A stretch of DNA of 64,000 nucleotides from Streptomyces sp. NBC_01314. Its GTDB lineage: Bacteria > Actinomycetota > Actinomycetes > Streptomycetales > Streptomycetaceae. Location of the stretch: assembly GCF_041435215.1 (NCBI RefSeq), contig NZ_CP108394.1, positions 3,844,001 through 3,908,000 of the forward strand, read 5' to 3'. The notes under the pieces were generated by a model. It saw only the letters and a list, made by a program, of their open reading frames with translations. It ran no database searches and was not told the DNA's origin. Below, in pieces: positions 1 to 9,874 of this stretch; within the stretch, counting starts at the first letter, position 1; every line of letters starts with the position of its first letter. Both the position numbers and the translations under genes were made by a program.

Positions 1-112
1 AGACCTCGGCACGGATGGTGCCGCTCTCGATCGTGCTACGGGTGATGAACGACGCGCCACAGGTGCAGCTGACCTGCGTGTCGACGTACTCGGGGTGGAT
101 GTCGCGCTTCAA
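1..112 (-). CDS. rpmE: 50S ribosomal protein L31, 5' part only
   Basis: This is the first 37 codons of L31; the rest lies beyond the window edge. The start is a TTG at 112-110, preceded by a GGAGAC ribosome-binding site, and the protein begins M-KRDIHPEYVDTQVSC. The CxC pair (residues 16 and 18) is the first half of the zinc ribbon of the zinc-binding (C+) form of L31, the form replaced by a cysteine-free paralogue under zinc starvation in streptomycetes. It follows the LCP gene and rho in the same direction. There is no other reasonable identity. Confidence 0.93.
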   Translation of the reverse strand, partial: MKRDIHPEYVDTQVSCTCGASFITRSTIESGTIRAEV

Positions 113-299
113 GGTGTCTCCTAGTTTCGGGAGGGCGCCGGGTCGCTGTCGCGGGCTGCGAGAGCGTGAACCGGAGCCGACTTACCAGTCTGCCAGCACT
201 GGTGCCATCTGCCCAAACCAGGGGGTGGGCTCAGGTATTCCCGGCGCCCTGTCAGCGCCGCGTACCTACGGGGCCGGTCGCGCGGTTCCCCGCGCTGCT

Positions 300-1442
300 T
301 CAGGTGCCGGCGGTCACGACGCCCCCGGCGGTGCCCGTCGCCGTGCCCTTCGTCGCCGACTTCGGGATCGTCCTGTCGGCCTTCAGGGCGGCCCAGACCT
401 GCTTCGCCTTCGCCTCGTCCACCAGCACACGGTTCGGGTCGGCGGGGTCGTACTGGACGGGCATGGTGACCATGGTCATGTTCTTGGAACCGATGCCCTT
501 GAGTCCGCCGGCGAAGGACGCGAGGGCCTTGACGGAGTCGAGGTCGGAGTCGGTGGTGACGGCGTCGGTGGCGGTCTCGGCGAGGTCGTAGAGCTTCGTC
601 GGGCTGCTGAAGAGGCCGACGTCCTTGACCTGCTCGATGAGGGCCTTGATGAACGCCTGCTGGAGCTGGATGCGCCCGAGGTCGGACCCGTCGCCCACCC
701 CGTGACGGGTCCGGACGAGGCCCAGCGCCTGCTTGCCCGTGAGGGTGTGCTCCCCGGCCTTCAGGTTCAGATGGCTGTCGGGGTCCTTGATGTCCTTGGC
801 CGTGGTGATGTCGACCCCGCCGAGCACGTTGATCAGCTTCTCGAAGCCCGAGAAGTCGACCTCGATGTAGTGGTCCATGCGGATACCGGTCATGGATTCG
901 ACGGTCTTCACCGCACACGCCGCGCCCCCCGTCGAGTACGCGGAGTTGAACATCGCGTACGAGGCGGCCGGGTACGTCTTGCCGTTCGCGTCGGTGCACT
1001 CCGGCCGCTCGACCAGGGTGTCCCGGGGTATGGAGACCACGCCGGCCCGCTTGTGGCCCTCGTAGACGTGCACGACCATCGCCGTGTCGGAGCGGGCGCT
1101 GCCGTCGTCCGTGCCGCCGCCGAGCTTCTTGTTGCTGCCCGAGCGGGTGTCGGAACCGAGGACGAGGATGTCCTGCGAGCCGTTGTCGACGTCGAGGGGC
1201 CGGTCGGTGCCGAGGGCCTGGTTGATGTCGACGCTCTTGATGTTCTCGTTGAGCTTGAAGTACAGGAAGCCGATTCCGGTGCCGCCGAATACCAGGACGC
1301 CCGCGGCGGTCCATACGACGGCGAGTGCCGCCCTGCTGTGCCCGTCGCGTGACGTGCGGCGGCCCTTGGCCGCGCGGTGGCGCGGGGCGGTGGTGCCGAT
1401 CTTCCCTGATATGCCGGGCTCCGGCGTGCTCTCGGCGGACAT
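300..1442 (-). CDS. LytR-CpsA-Psr (LCP) family cell-wall glycopolymer ligase
   Basis: A 380-residue membrane-anchored protein. After a basic cytoplasmic head (about 1-38) there is one transmembrane helix (about 40-62), then an extracellular LCP domain. LCP hallmarks are visible: RSDTAMVVHV, the SIPRDT strand, FSGFEKLINVLGGVD and VRTRHG followed by a conserved Arg. Family members transfer lipid-linked glycopolymers (teichoic acid-like polymers or capsule) to peptidoglycan. The ATG start has GAGGAG close upstream. It lies between rpmE and a secreted protease, all on the minus strand; two strong hairpins at 1577-1646 separate it from the protease, so it probably has its own promoter in 1443-1576. 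The exact polymer substrate cannot be inferred. Confidence 0.9.
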   Translation of the reverse strand: MSAESTPEPGISGKIGTTAPRHRAAKGRRTSRDGHSRAALAVVWTAAGVLVFGGTGIGFLYFKLNENIKSVDINQALGTDRPLDVDNGSQDILVLGSDTRSGSNKKLGGGTDDGSARSDTAMVVHVYEGHKRAGVVSIPRDTLVERPECTDANGKTYPAASYAMFNSAYSTGGAACAVKTVESMTGIRMDHYIEVDFSGFEKLINVLGGVDITTAKDIKDPDSHLNLKAGEHTLTGKQALGLVRTRHGVGDGSDLGRIQLQQAFIKALIEQVKDVGLFSSPTKLYDLAETATDAVTTDSDLDSVKALASFAGGLKGIGSKNMTMVTMPVQYDPADPNRVLVDEAKAKQVWAALKADRTIPKSATKGTATGTAGGVVTAGT

Positions 1443-1576
1443 CTGCTCCTCGTTCTCTTTCCGGTCGGTTACCCCCTGCGCTCAGGCCCAGGCCTGTCGG
1501 GTCGGACGCGGCCATGACGCTCCATGGTCGCTCCGTCCGGTCAGACGGGATAATCCGGGAAAGGGTTGCACAACGA

Positions 1577-1610
1577 ACGGTGCCCATCGCCTGGGAGCGA
1601 TGGGCACCGT
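1577..1610 (-). terminator. perfect 14-bp hairpin, second of two tandem terminators
   Basis: Arms 1577-1590 and 1597-1610 are perfectly complementary (ACGGTGCCCATCGC and its complement) around a 6-nt loop. It sits downstream of the protease gene read on the minus strand and upstream of the LCP gene. There is no T-run, as is usual in streptomycetes. Confidence 0.8.
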
Positions 1611-1617
1611 GTGTGAC

Positions 1618-1646
1618 GGATGAGCCCGGCGGGGCCGGGCTCATCC
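1618..1646 (-). terminator. perfect 13-bp hairpin directly after the protease stop
   Basis: Arms 1618-1630 and 1634-1646 pair perfectly around a GGG loop, 7 nt past the stop of the protease gene. Together with 1577-1610 it forms a double terminator. Confidence 0.8.
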
Positions 1647-1652
1647 GGTGTT

Positions 1653-3407
1653 TCAGCCGAGCAGGTCGTACTGGGCGTAGCTCGTGCCGACCGAGACCCG
1701 TGTGCTGAAGATCTCGCTCGTGGCCTTGCCGGTGCCCTTGTAGAGGTACAGCGTGCCGGCCGGCGTGCGGGCCAGGAGGTCCGCCTTGCCGTCGCCGCTC
1801 ACGTCACCGGGAGTGATGAGCGTGTTGTAGGCGCTCCAGTCCGAGCGGACCTTCACACGGGCGGCGAAGGCGCCCGTGCCGGACTTGCCGGCGCCCTTGT
1901 AGAGGTAGACGTTCGAGCCGGTCTTGGTGCGCGCGATCAGGTCGGCCTTGCCGTCGCCGGTGAAGTCGCCGTGACCGAGCACCGCGTTGTAGCTGTTCCA
2001 GCCCGTGCCGACCTTGACGCGGGTACCGAAGGAACCGGTGCCCTTGCCCGGGTAGATCCACAGGGCGCCCGCCGAGTCGACCGAGAGCAGGTCGGGCAGG
2101 GCGTCGCCGGTGACATCACCGGGGGTGATGATCCGGGTGCGGGTCTTCCAGTCGTCGAAGAGCTGCGTCGTCGTCCAGGAGTCGGACGAGGGCACGTACC
2201 GCCGCCAGAAGACGTCACCGTCGGAGGAGCGGCGCAGGACGAAGTCCTGGTAGCCGTCCCGGTTCAGGTCCGTCTGCTGGACGAGGTTGTACCCCGTCCA
2301 GCTGCCCGCCTCGGAGGGCAGGGCCTGGCGGTCACCGAGCTTGGACCCCGTGGAGGCGCGGACGTAGCCCGTGCCGGTCTCCTTGTTGCGCAGGAAGACG
2401 TCGGCCTTGCCGTCCCGGCTGATGTCGGTGTCGTCGACCCGCGGGTAGGTCGCGCCGACGTACTTGCTGACCTTGGCGAAGACCGGGTAGGCGCCCTTGT
2501 ACACACAGTCCGTGACGCCCCACGAGACGACGCCGACGACCTTGTTGTTGACGACGAGCGGGCCACCGGAGTCACCGTTGCAGGTGGCGGTGGTCGTGGC
2601 GTCGGTGCCGCCGGCGGGCTTGCCCGCGCAGACCATGTGGCCCTTGATGAAGTAGTCGCCCCACGTGTTCCCGCAGGTCGTGTCACTGACGATCGGCAGC
2701 GTGGCCGTCTTCAGCGTCTGCGAGATGTCCTGGGTCTTGGAGCTGGTACGGCCCCACCCGTAGACCTTGGCCTTGGTGCCGGACGTGTACGAGGCGGTGT
2801 CGCCCGACGTCGTCATCTTGATCGGCGTGGCCTTGACCGGCGACGAGAGCGTCAGGACGGCCACGTCGTTGTCGATCGCGTCCTCGTTCCACGAGGAGTG
2901 GTTCCACTGGCGCGACAGCGTGCTGCGGGTGCCGCCGTGGTAGTCGACGTGGTCAAGGGTGCCGTCGTCGTTGTAGACGGCCGTGGGCAGCTGGTCGGTA
3001 CCGGTGATGATCTCGCCGTACGCGGCCCAGTCGTAGTAGTTTTTGTCGACGCAGTGCGCGGCGGTGAGGATCTTCGTCGGCGAGACGACCGTGCCGCCGC
3101 AGAAGAAGCCAAGGTCCTGGGTCGGGTCGTAGTACCAGAGCTGGGCCATCCACGGCGCCGAGGCGATCGTGGTCGTCGAGCCGCCGATGATCTGGGCGGA
3201 CTGCTCCAGGCCACCGTCGGAACTCGCGCTCGACGACGGCTCCCGCTCGGCGACCTTCGCGGTGTCGTCCGCCGCCATCGCCTTGGCGATCCGCACATCC
3301 AGCTTGTCGGGCGTCGGGCTGGTGTCGGCTGTCGCCCCACTCGCCGACGACATCAGCAGTGCCCCGGCTATCGCGGCGGCAACAGCTCCGGACAAGGGTC
3401 TAGCCAC
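1653..3407 (-). CDS. secreted trypsin-like serine protease with C-terminal FG-GAP/VCBS repeats
   Basis: A 584-residue protein. A signal peptide (about 1-28) is followed by a propeptide-like stretch and an S1 chymotrypsin-fold domain from IIGGSTT (about 93) to about 335. The catalytic triad is complete: His in TAAHC, Asp in DNDVAVL, Ser in CNGDSGGPL. The C-terminal 240 residues hold about five FG-GAP/VCBS units with Asp-rich loops such as DVSGDGKADLLAR and DFTGDGKADLIAR, a calcium-binding beta-propeller fold often used for matrix or polymer binding. The start is GTG at 3407 with a G-rich ribosome-binding site 6 nt upstream. Extracellular proteolysis is likely; the target is unknown. A second FG-GAP protein lies at 14949-16430. 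Confidence 0.92.
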   Translation of the reverse strand: MARPLSGAVAAAIAGALLMSSASGATADTSPTPDKLDVRIAKAMAADDTAKVAEREPSSSASSDGGLEQSAQIIGGSTTTIASAPWMAQLWYYDPTQDLGFFCGGTVVSPTKILTAAHCVDKNYYDWAAYGEIITGTDQLPTAVYNDDGTLDHVDYHGGTRSTLSRQWNHSSWNEDAIDNDVAVLTLSSPVKATPIKMTTSGDTASYTSGTKAKVYGWGRTSSKTQDISQTLKTATLPIVSDTTCGNTWGDYFIKGHMVCAGKPAGGTDATTTATCNGDSGGPLVVNNKVVGVVSWGVTDCVYKGAYPVFAKVSKYVGATYPRVDDTDISRDGKADVFLRNKETGTGYVRASTGSKLGDRQALPSEAGSWTGYNLVQQTDLNRDGYQDFVLRRSSDGDVFWRRYVPSSDSWTTTQLFDDWKTRTRIITPGDVTGDALPDLLSVDSAGALWIYPGKGTGSFGTRVKVGTGWNSYNAVLGHGDFTGDGKADLIARTKTGSNVYLYKGAGKSGTGAFAARVKVRSDWSAYNTLITPGDVSGDGKADLLARTPAGTLYLYKGTGKATSEIFSTRVSVGTSYAQYDLLG

Positions 3408-3482
3408 TCAATTCCCCCCTGGGAGTGCAACGGTTGATCAGAGCATGAAGACCGTGATCGTACACGTGTCCCATACGAAAAA

Positions 3483-3516
3483 CTGGGGCCACCCTCACAA
3501 AAGAGGGTGACCCCAG
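3483..3516 (-). terminator. rho gene intrinsic terminator
   Basis: Arms 3483-3496 and 3503-3516 pair over 14 positions with one mismatch around the loop ACAAAA. On the minus strand a TTTTT tract follows at once, so this is a canonical intrinsic terminator 30 nt after the rho stop. Confidence 0.88.
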
Positions 3517-3545
3517 CGCTCCGCTGTGCGGACCGGCTGTGCGGA

Positions 3546-5639
3546 CTAGTCGCCGCTGCCCGGCGTCGTCTTCTGAATCTGCATCAGGAACTCGGCGTTC
3601 GACTTCGTCTGCTTCATCTTGTCGAGAAGCAGCTCGACCGCCTGCTGCTGGTCGAGGGCGTGCAGCACCCGGCGCAGCTTCCAGACGACGGCGAGTTCGT
3701 CGGGGGCGAGCAGGATCTCTTCCTTACGCGTACCGGACGCGTCCACGTCCACCGCGGGGAAGATCCGCTTGTCCGCGAGCTTCCGGTCGAGCTTCAGCTC
3801 GGCGTTGCCCGTGCCCTTGAACTCCTCGAAGATGACCTCGTCCATGCGGGACCCGGTGTCCACCAGCGCGGTGGCGAGGATGGTCAGCGAGCCGCCGTCC
3901 TCGATGTTGCGGGCCGCACCGAAGAAGCGCTTCGGCGGGTACAGGGCGGTCGAGTCGACACCACCGGACAGGATGCGGCCGGAGGCCGGCGCCGCCAGGT
4001 TGTAGGCACGGCCCAGACGCGTGATCGAGTCGAGCAGCACGACCACGTCGTGGCCCAGCTCGACGAGTCGCTTGGCACGCTCGATGGCGAGCTCGGCGAC
4101 CGTCGTGTGGTCCTCGGCCGGACGGTCGAAGGTCGAGGAGATGACCTCGCCCTTCACCGACCGCTGCATGTCGGTGACCTCTTCCGGACGCTCGTCGACA
4201 AGGACGACCATCAGGTGGCACTCGGGGTTGTTGACGGTGATCGCGTTGGCGATCGCCTGCAGGATCATGGTCTTGCCGGTCTTCGGCGGGGCCACGATCA
4301 GACCGCGCTGGCCCTTACCGATCGGCGCGACGAGGTCGATGATGCGGGTGGTGAGGACGCCCGGGTCGGTCTCCAGACGGAGCCGGTCCTGCGGGTAGAG
4401 CGGCGTCAGCTTGTTGAACTCCGGTCGGCCACGGCCCGATTCGGCGGCCATGCCGTTCGCGGAGTCGAGGCGGACCAGCGCGTTGAACTTCTCGCGGCGC
4501 TCGCCGTCCTTGGGCTGCCGGACCGCGCCGGTGACGTGGTCACCCTTGCGCAGGCCGTTCTTGCGGACCTGGGCGAGCGACACGTACACGTCGTTCGGGC
4601 CCGGCAGGTAGCCCGACGTACGGATGAACGCGTAGTTGTCGAGGATGTCCAGGATGCCCGCGACGGGGATCAGGACGTCGTCGTCGGCGAGCTGCGGCTC
4701 CGGGGTGCCGATCTCGTCACGGCCCCGACGGCCACGACGGTCGCGGTAGCGGCCGCGACGGCCACGGCGTCCGCCGTCGAAGTCGTCGTCGTCCTGCGGG
4801 CCGTTGTCACGCTGGCGGTCCTGACGGTCCTGGCGACCGCTCTGCTGCTGGCTCTGCTGCTGGCTCTGCTGCTGGCCGCGGTCACGCTGCGGCTGGCCAC
4901 CGCCGGCCTGCTGCTCGTCGCTCTTGCCCCGACGGCCGCGCTCGGTCCGGTCGGTCCGATCCGTGCGGTCGGTCCGATCCGTGCGGTCGGTCCGGTCGGT
5001 GCGCTCGGTCCGGTCGGTGCGCTCACCGCGGTCACGACCGCGGTCACGGCGGCCCTGACGGCCCTCGCCGCCCTGGTCGGCGGCGTCGGCCTTGGCCTCG
5101 GCCTGGGCAGGCGTCTCGGCCTTGGGCTCGCTCTTGGCCTCGGCGGTGACCGTCTCGGGGCTCCCCGCGTCGGCGGTGGCACGGCGCCGGCGGCGCTCGG
5201 TGGGCGCCTCGTCGCCACCGGCCGGCTGGCCGGGGATCTCGATCTGCTGCTGGGCCACGGCCTTCTCGGCCTTCTCGGCGGGCGCCTCGGCCTTCTTGGC
5301 GGCGGCCTTCTCGGCCGGGGCGGCGTCGTCGCCCGTGCGTGCCTTTGAGGTGGCGCGGCGCTTCGGCTTGGTCTCGGTGGCTGCCTCGGCCTTCGCCGGG
5401 GCACCCCCTCCCGCCTGCGCGTCCTTGATGACCTCGATCAGCTGGCTCTTGCGCATCCGCGCGGTGCCCCTGATGCCGAGGCCGGATGCGACCTGTTGCA
5501 GCTCGGCCAGCACCATGCCCTCGAGGCCGGTGCCACGGCGCCGCCGGGAGCCGGCACCGCTGGCAGGCGCGGCGTCCGTGGCGGGCGCGGCAGCGGTGTC
5601 CTCGACACGTGCGCCCATCAGATCGGTGGTGTCGCTCAC
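3546..5639 (-). CDS. rho: transcription termination factor Rho
   Basis: A 697-residue Rho, much longer than the roughly 420 residues of the E. coli protein. The GTG start at 5639 has an AAGGA site 6-8 nt upstream; an in-frame extension to 5828 has no such support. The order is a short N-terminal Rho_N helical motif (about 39-77), a long Ala/Lys/Glu- then Arg-rich disordered insert (about 80-300) with tandem RTD/RTE units and Gln-rich blocks, the cold-shock RNA-binding fold, and the RecA-like ATPase with Walker A PPKTGKT and Walker [10 protein letters not shown]. Actinobacterial Rho commonly carries such an insert, which adds RNA binding. It acts as a hexamer on nascent RNA. The leader 5640-6045 is long enough for autoregulation, but no such element is proven. 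Confidence 0.97.
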   Translation of the reverse strand: MSDTTDLMGARVEDTAAAPATDAAPASGAGSRRRRGTGLEGMVLAELQQVASGLGIRGTARMRKSQLIEVIKDAQAGGGAPAKAEAATETKPKRRATSKARTGDDAAPAEKAAAKKAEAPAEKAEKAVAQQQIEIPGQPAGGDEAPTERRRRRATADAGSPETVTAEAKSEPKAETPAQAEAKADAADQGGEGRQGRRDRGRDRGERTDRTERTDRTDRTDRTDRTDRTDRTERGRRGKSDEQQAGGGQPQRDRGQQQSQQQSQQQSGRQDRQDRQRDNGPQDDDDFDGGRRGRRGRYRDRRGRRGRDEIGTPEPQLADDDVLIPVAGILDILDNYAFIRTSGYLPGPNDVYVSLAQVRKNGLRKGDHVTGAVRQPKDGERREKFNALVRLDSANGMAAESGRGRPEFNKLTPLYPQDRLRLETDPGVLTTRIIDLVAPIGKGQRGLIVAPPKTGKTMILQAIANAITVNNPECHLMVVLVDERPEEVTDMQRSVKGEVISSTFDRPAEDHTTVAELAIERAKRLVELGHDVVVLLDSITRLGRAYNLAAPASGRILSGGVDSTALYPPKRFFGAARNIEDGGSLTILATALVDTGSRMDEVIFEEFKGTGNAELKLDRKLADKRIFPAVDVDASGTRKEEILLAPDELAVVWKLRRVLHALDQQQAVELLLDKMKQTKSNAEFLMQIQKTTPGSGD

Positions 5640-6045
5640 GAAGGGTCCTTCCCTGGAGCGGGCGTCGGCCTTCTGGCTCGGCGACCGTTTGTGCTGTCCG
5701 ACTTCGGTCCTGTTCAGGTGGACCGTGCCGGGGCGGTGGTCCGCCAAAGGCGGCGGAGGAAAATTTCTGATGATTCGGCGCTTGTCCGAGCCGTGGCACT
5801 GAGTGTCTGTGTCACGCGGCTCGGCCACGCCTGTTCCGGGGCCTGCTCGGCAGACCGCTCAGTGCCTGCGTACGGCGTAGAGCTTGACGTACGAAGCGCA
5901 GTGCGGCTTGGGAGACTCCCGGAAGAATGACTGTCCCGAACTGGGACGATAAGCACCTCGCCATGGCTGGGGCAGGTGCAGACTTGAGGTTAACACTACC
6001 GGATCCAACAAACATTCCCCCTCTCGAATTCCGGCAACCGAACGA
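5640..6045. promoter_or_regulatory. rho leader and promoter region, 406 nt
   Basis: There is no gene here. The stretch separates the thrB stop from the rho start. It is AT-richer than its surroundings near 5940-6045 and holds small dyads (TGTCCC/GGGACG arms at 5932-5948 and GGGA/TCCC around 5910-5920). A promoter for rho must lie here, but I cannot fix its -10 and -35. No obvious thrB terminator hairpin was found. Confidence 0.45.
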
Positions 6046-6999
6046 CTATTCGTCGCCGCCGCCGGTGCCGGGTTCGGCCACGGTGGTGGTGAGCGGCAGG
6101 ACACACGCCCCTCGGGCGTCGAGGTCCAGCCGGTTGGCGGCCCAGCCCACACCCGCGAGATCGGCCACCTTGTCGGCGCTGGCCTCGTCGGCCAGGGCCA
6201 GGACCGTGGGTCCGGCGCCGGAGATGACCGCCGGGACGCCGTCGGCCCGCAGGCGCTCGACCAGGGCCGCGCTCTCCGGCATGGCGGGCGCCCGGTACTC
6301 CTGGTGCAGCCGGTCCTCGGTGGCGGGCAGCAGCAGCTCGGGGCGCCTGGTCAGGGCTTCCACGAGGAGGGCCGCCCGGCCCGCGTTGGTCGCTGCGTCG
6401 ACGTGCGGGACGGTGCGCGGGAGCAGTCCGCGCGCCGTCTCCGTCAGAACGGGCTTTCCGGGAACGAAAACCACCGGAACGATGGAATCCGCGGCCTCCA
6501 TCCTGATCGCCCGCGCGGCGCCGGCCTCCATCCAGGAGAGCGTGAAGCCGCCGAGGAGACAGGCCGCGACGTTGTCGGGGTGGCCCTCGATCTCTGTGGC
6601 CAGTTCGAGCAGCGCGGCGTCGTCGAGCCGGTTCTCGCCGCCTATGGTGACGGCGCGGGCGGCGACGATGCCGGCGCAGATGGCGGCGGAGGAGGAGCCG
6701 AGACCGCGGCCGTGCGGAATGCGGTTGGCGCACACGATCTCGAGGCCCCGGGGCTGCCCGCCCAGCAGGTCGAAGGCGGTGCGCAGGGCGCGCACGAGCA
6801 GATGCCGCTCGTCGCGCGGGAGGGTCTCGCTGCCCTCCCCCGCGATGTCGACGTGCAGGCCGGAGTCGGCCACCCGGACGACCACGTCGTCATAGAGCCC
6901 CAGCGACAGGCCCAGGGCGTCGAAGCCCGGACCGAGGTTGGCGCTGGTGGCGGGAACGCGCACCCGTACGGCGGCGGCGCGGAACGCTGGACCGGCCAT
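6046..6999 (-). CDS. thrB: homoserine kinase
   Basis: A 317-residue GHMP kinase that phosphorylates homoserine to O-phosphohomoserine for threonine synthesis. Motif 1 is PATSANLGPGFDALGL, motif 2 (ATP loop) is GRGLGSSSAA and motif 3 is SGAGPTVLAL. The ATG at 6999 gives the family's usual N terminus (MAGPAFRAAAVRVRVPATSA); AAGGAG lies about 12 nt upstream, somewhat far. It is in the order hom-thrC-thrB on the minus strand, with a 300-nt gap after thrC. Confidence 0.96.
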   Translation of the reverse strand: MAGPAFRAAAVRVRVPATSANLGPGFDALGLSLGLYDDVVVRVADSGLHVDIAGEGSETLPRDERHLLVRALRTAFDLLGGQPRGLEIVCANRIPHGRGLGSSSAAICAGIVAARAVTIGGENRLDDAALLELATEIEGHPDNVAACLLGGFTLSWMEAGAARAIRMEAADSIVPVVFVPGKPVLTETARGLLPRTVPHVDAATNAGRAALLVEALTRRPELLLPATEDRLHQEYRAPAMPESAALVERLRADGVPAVISGAGPTVLALADEASADKVADLAGVGWAANRLDLDARGACVLPLTTTVAEPGTGGGDE

Positions 7000-7299
7000 C
7001 GCTCGATGACTCTCCTTGAGCTGCGGGATTGACGATTGTCGAATGACATTCGATGTGTACGTGAGGTCCCTGCGGCCGTTCAGGACGGCGCGGCGCCGCA
7101 CCCCTGCGGGGCATATGCGGCGGGCGGGTTCAGTACAGCCTATCGAAGGAAGGTTCTGTGGCGACATAGGGCGCACAGGAGGCGCACGATGCGTGTCGTA
7201 AGCCCCCTGTGCACCCGCTGTCGGGTCCTGTCAGGGTTTTCCCCCGGGAACCGGCGTCTACGCGCGGCTCCCAGGTCTTTCGAGCGGCTGGACGAAAGG
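7000..7299. other. thrC-thrB intergenic gap
   Basis: Three hundred bases with no supported gene on either strand. The spacing suggests thrB has its own promoter as well as any read-through from hom-thrC. No convincing terminator or attenuator, such as a threonine-rich leader peptide, is visible. Confidence 0.4.
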
Positions 7300-8358
7300 C
7301 TACGCGAGGCCGAGGCGCTCGGCCGCCGTCGCCGCGTCCACCGGGATCGTGACGGGCTGCGGGGCGCCCGCCACGGCCCAGTCGGGGTCCTTGAGGCCGT
7401 TGCCGGTGACCGTGCAGACGATGGTCTGGCCCGGGTCGACCTTGCCCTGCTCGGCGGCCTTCAGCAGACCGGCCACGGAGGCGGCGGAGGCGGGCTCCAC
7501 GAAAACACCCTCCTGAGCGGCCAACAGCCGGTAGGCGCGCAGGATCTCACGGTCCGTCACCTCGTCGATGAAGCCGCCCGACTCGTCCCGCGCGGCCAGG
7601 GCGTACTGCCAGGACGCGGGGTTGCCGATCCGGATCGCGGTGGCGATCGTCGACGGGTCCTTGACGATCTCGCCGCGCACGATCGGTGCGGAGCCGGAGG
7701 CCTGGAAGCCCCACATTCGAGGGGTCTGCGCCGCGATGCCGTCGGCGGCGTACTCCTTGTAGCCCTTCCAGTACGCCGTGATGTTGCCCGCGTTGCCCAC
7801 CGGCAGGACGTGGATGTCGGGCGCGTCGCCGAGCATGTCCACGATCTCGAACGCGGCGGTCTTCTGGCCCTCGATCCGCACCGGGTTCACCGAATTGACC
7901 AGCGCCACAGGGTAGTTGTCGCTGAGTTCACGCGCGAGGGTGAGGCAGTCGTCGAAGTTGCCGTCGACCTGGAGGATCTTCGCGCCGTGCACCAGGGCCT
8001 GGCCCATCTTGCCCAGCGCGATCTTCCCGCGCGGGACGAGCACGGCCGAGACCATGCCCGCGCGTACGGCGTAGGCGGCTGCGGAGGCAGAGGTGTTGCC
8101 CGTGGAGGCACAGATGACCGCCTTCGCACCCTCTTCCTTCGCCCGCGTGATGGCCATGGTCATGCCGCGGTCCTTGAAGGACCCGGTCGGGTTGGCACCC
8201 TCCACCTTGAGGTGGACCTCGCAGCCCGTGCGCTCGGAGAGCACCTGCGCGGGTACGAGAGGCGTGCCGCCCTCGCGGAGCGTCACGACCGGCGTGCTGT
8301 CGGAGACGGGCAGCCGGTCCCGGTACTCCTCGATGATTCCGCGCCACTGGTGGGTCAT
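7300..8358 (-). CDS. thrC: threonine synthase
   Basis: A 352-residue PLP enzyme of fold type II that converts O-phosphohomoserine to threonine. The PLP lysine is in [12 protein letters not shown], the phosphate-binding loop is [15 protein letters not shown], and the C terminus has the [10 protein letters not shown] motif typical of short actinobacterial ThrC. The ATG start is 6 nt after the hom stop, so hom and thrC are co-transcribed and probably translationally coupled. Confidence 0.97.
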   Translation of the reverse strand: MTHQWRGIIEEYRDRLPVSDSTPVVTLREGGTPLVPAQVLSERTGCEVHLKVEGANPTGSFKDRGMTMAITRAKEEGAKAVICASTGNTSASAAAYAVRAGMVSAVLVPRGKIALGKMGQALVHGAKILQVDGNFDDCLTLARELSDNYPVALVNSVNPVRIEGQKTAAFEIVDMLGDAPDIHVLPVGNAGNITAYWKGYKEYAADGIAAQTPRMWGFQASGSAPIVRGEIVKDPSTIATAIRIGNPASWQYALAARDESGGFIDEVTDREILRAYRLLAAQEGVFVEPASAASVAGLLKAAEQGKVDPGQTIVCTVTGNGLKDPDWAVAGAPQPVTIPVDAATAAERLGLA

Positions 8359-8364
8359 TGCTGG

Positions 8365-9666
8365 TTACTCTCCTTCAACCCGCATGATGCTGGCGACACC
8401 CCGCACGGTGTCGAGGTTGCGCAGTGCTTCGACGGTCCCGCTGAGGGAGGCGTCGGAGGCGCGATGGGTGACGACGACGAGAGAGGCCTCGCCGCCGCCG
8501 TCTTGCCGTCCTTGCTGCCGCACCGTATCGATCGATACTCCGTGCTCCGCGAACACGGTCGCCACCTGGGCGAGAACACCCGGTTTGTCGGCGACGTCAA
8601 GGCTGATGTGATACCGGGTGACGACATCACCCATCGGCGAGACCGGCAGGGCCGCATAGGCGGACTCGCCGGGTCCGGTGGCGCCCGCGAGCCGGTTGCG
8701 GCACACGGCCACGAGGTCGCCGAGCACGGCGGAGGCGGTGGGGGCACCGCCCGCACCCGGCCCGTAGAACATCAGCTGCCCGGCGGCGTCCGACTCGACG
8801 AACACGGCGTTGTAGGCGCCGCGTACGGAGGCGAGCGGGTGGGTCAGCGGGATCATCGCGGGGTGCACGCGCGCGGTGACGGAGCCGCCGTCCGCGGCCC
8901 GCTCACAGATGGCGAGCAGCTTGATGGTGCAGCCCATGTTCCTGGCGGACGCGAAGTCCGCCGCCGTCACCTCGGTCATGCCCTCGCGGTACACGTCGTC
9001 GAGCCGTACGCGCGAGTGGAAGGCGATGCCGGCGAGGATCGCGGCCTTGGCCGCGGCGTCGAAGCCCTCGACGTCGGCGGTCGGGTCGGCCTCGGCGTAT
9101 CCCAGGGCGGTGGCCTCGTCGAGGGCCTCCTGATATCCGGCGCCCGTGGAATCCATCTTGTCGAGGATGAAATTGGTGGTGCCGTTGACGATGCCCATCA
9201 CCCGGTTGATCTTGTCGCCGGCGAGGGACTCGCGCAGCGGCCGGATCAGCGGGATGGCACCGGCGACGGCGGCCTCGTAGTAGAGGTCCTTGCCGGCCTC
9301 GTTGGCCGCGGCGTGCAGCGCGGCGCCGTCCTGGGCGAGGAGGGCCTTGTTGGCGGAGACGACGGAGGCGCCGTGCTCGAACGCGGTGGTGATGAGGGTG
9401 CGGGCGGGCTCGATACCGCCGATGACCTCGACGACGACGTCGATGTCCCCCCGTTTGACCAGGGCGGTCGCGTCGGTCGTGACGAGCGCCGGGTCGATGC
9501 CCTCACGCACCCGGGAGGGCCGTCGCACCGCCACACCCGCGAGTTCGACCGGGGCGCCGATGCGTGCGGCGAGGTCGTCGGCGTGCGTCGTCATGATGCG
9601 CGCCACCTCTGAGCCGACGACCCCACAGCCCAGCAGCGCCACCTTCAGCGGACGCGTACGCATCAT
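8365..9666 (-). CDS. hom: homoserine dehydrogenase
   Basis: A 433-residue enzyme reducing aspartate semialdehyde to homoserine. The N-terminal Rossmann motif is LLGCGVVGSEVA. The catalytic domain contains GTTNFIL and the EADPTADVEGFDAAAK region. A C-terminal ACT domain (from about 350, DKPGVLAQVATVFAEHGVSI) is the usual site of threonine feedback inhibition. Two adjacent ATGs (9666 and 9663) follow a GAGG site; the second has the better spacing, so the true length may be 432. It is the first gene of hom-thrC; its promoter lies between 9667 and 9776. Confidence 0.97.
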   Translation of the reverse strand: MMRTRPLKVALLGCGVVGSEVARIMTTHADDLAARIGAPVELAGVAVRRPSRVREGIDPALVTTDATALVKRGDIDVVVEVIGGIEPARTLITTAFEHGASVVSANKALLAQDGAALHAAANEAGKDLYYEAAVAGAIPLIRPLRESLAGDKINRVMGIVNGTTNFILDKMDSTGAGYQEALDEATALGYAEADPTADVEGFDAAAKAAILAGIAFHSRVRLDDVYREGMTEVTAADFASARNMGCTIKLLAICERAADGGSVTARVHPAMIPLTHPLASVRGAYNAVFVESDAAGQLMFYGPGAGGAPTASAVLGDLVAVCRNRLAGATGPGESAYAALPVSPMGDVVTRYHISLDVADKPGVLAQVATVFAEHGVSIDTVRQQGRQDGGGEASLVVVTHRASDASLSGTVEALRNLDTVRGVASIMRVEGE

Positions 9667-9776
9667 CCGACCTCGTTTCCTCACATACCGACACCGAATA
9701 CGGTGGAACCAGTCTCACTCACCGGACGGGAGTTTCTATCCCTCGTCCGGATCGTGAGACATCTATTTCATTTTCT

Positions 9777-9808
9777 CCGGGCCGGAAGACGGAGATCTTT
9801 CGGCCCGG
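9777..9808 (-). terminator. 13-bp hairpin between lysA and hom
   Basis: Arms 9777-9789 and 9796-9808 pair (one G-T) around a CGGAGA loop. lysA is the only gene reading into it, so it is assigned to lysA, although the T-rich side (GGTTTTTCC) lies on the plus strand. It may work in both directions. Confidence 0.65.
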
Positions 9809-9874
9809 GGTTTTTCCGGGTTTCTGTTGTGCGCGGATCACCCGTCGGGGGCGAAGCACGAATCACCGGTGGGA

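Noticed and set aside
1620..3437. 605-codon open frame on the plus strand across the protease gene
   Set aside because: It is antisense to a gene with signal peptide, complete triad and repeats; its product is Arg/Val/Gly-rich with no family features.
7036..9612. 858-codon open frame on the plus strand across thrC-hom
   Set aside because: High GC leaves long antisense frames open; thrC and hom are certain on the other strand.
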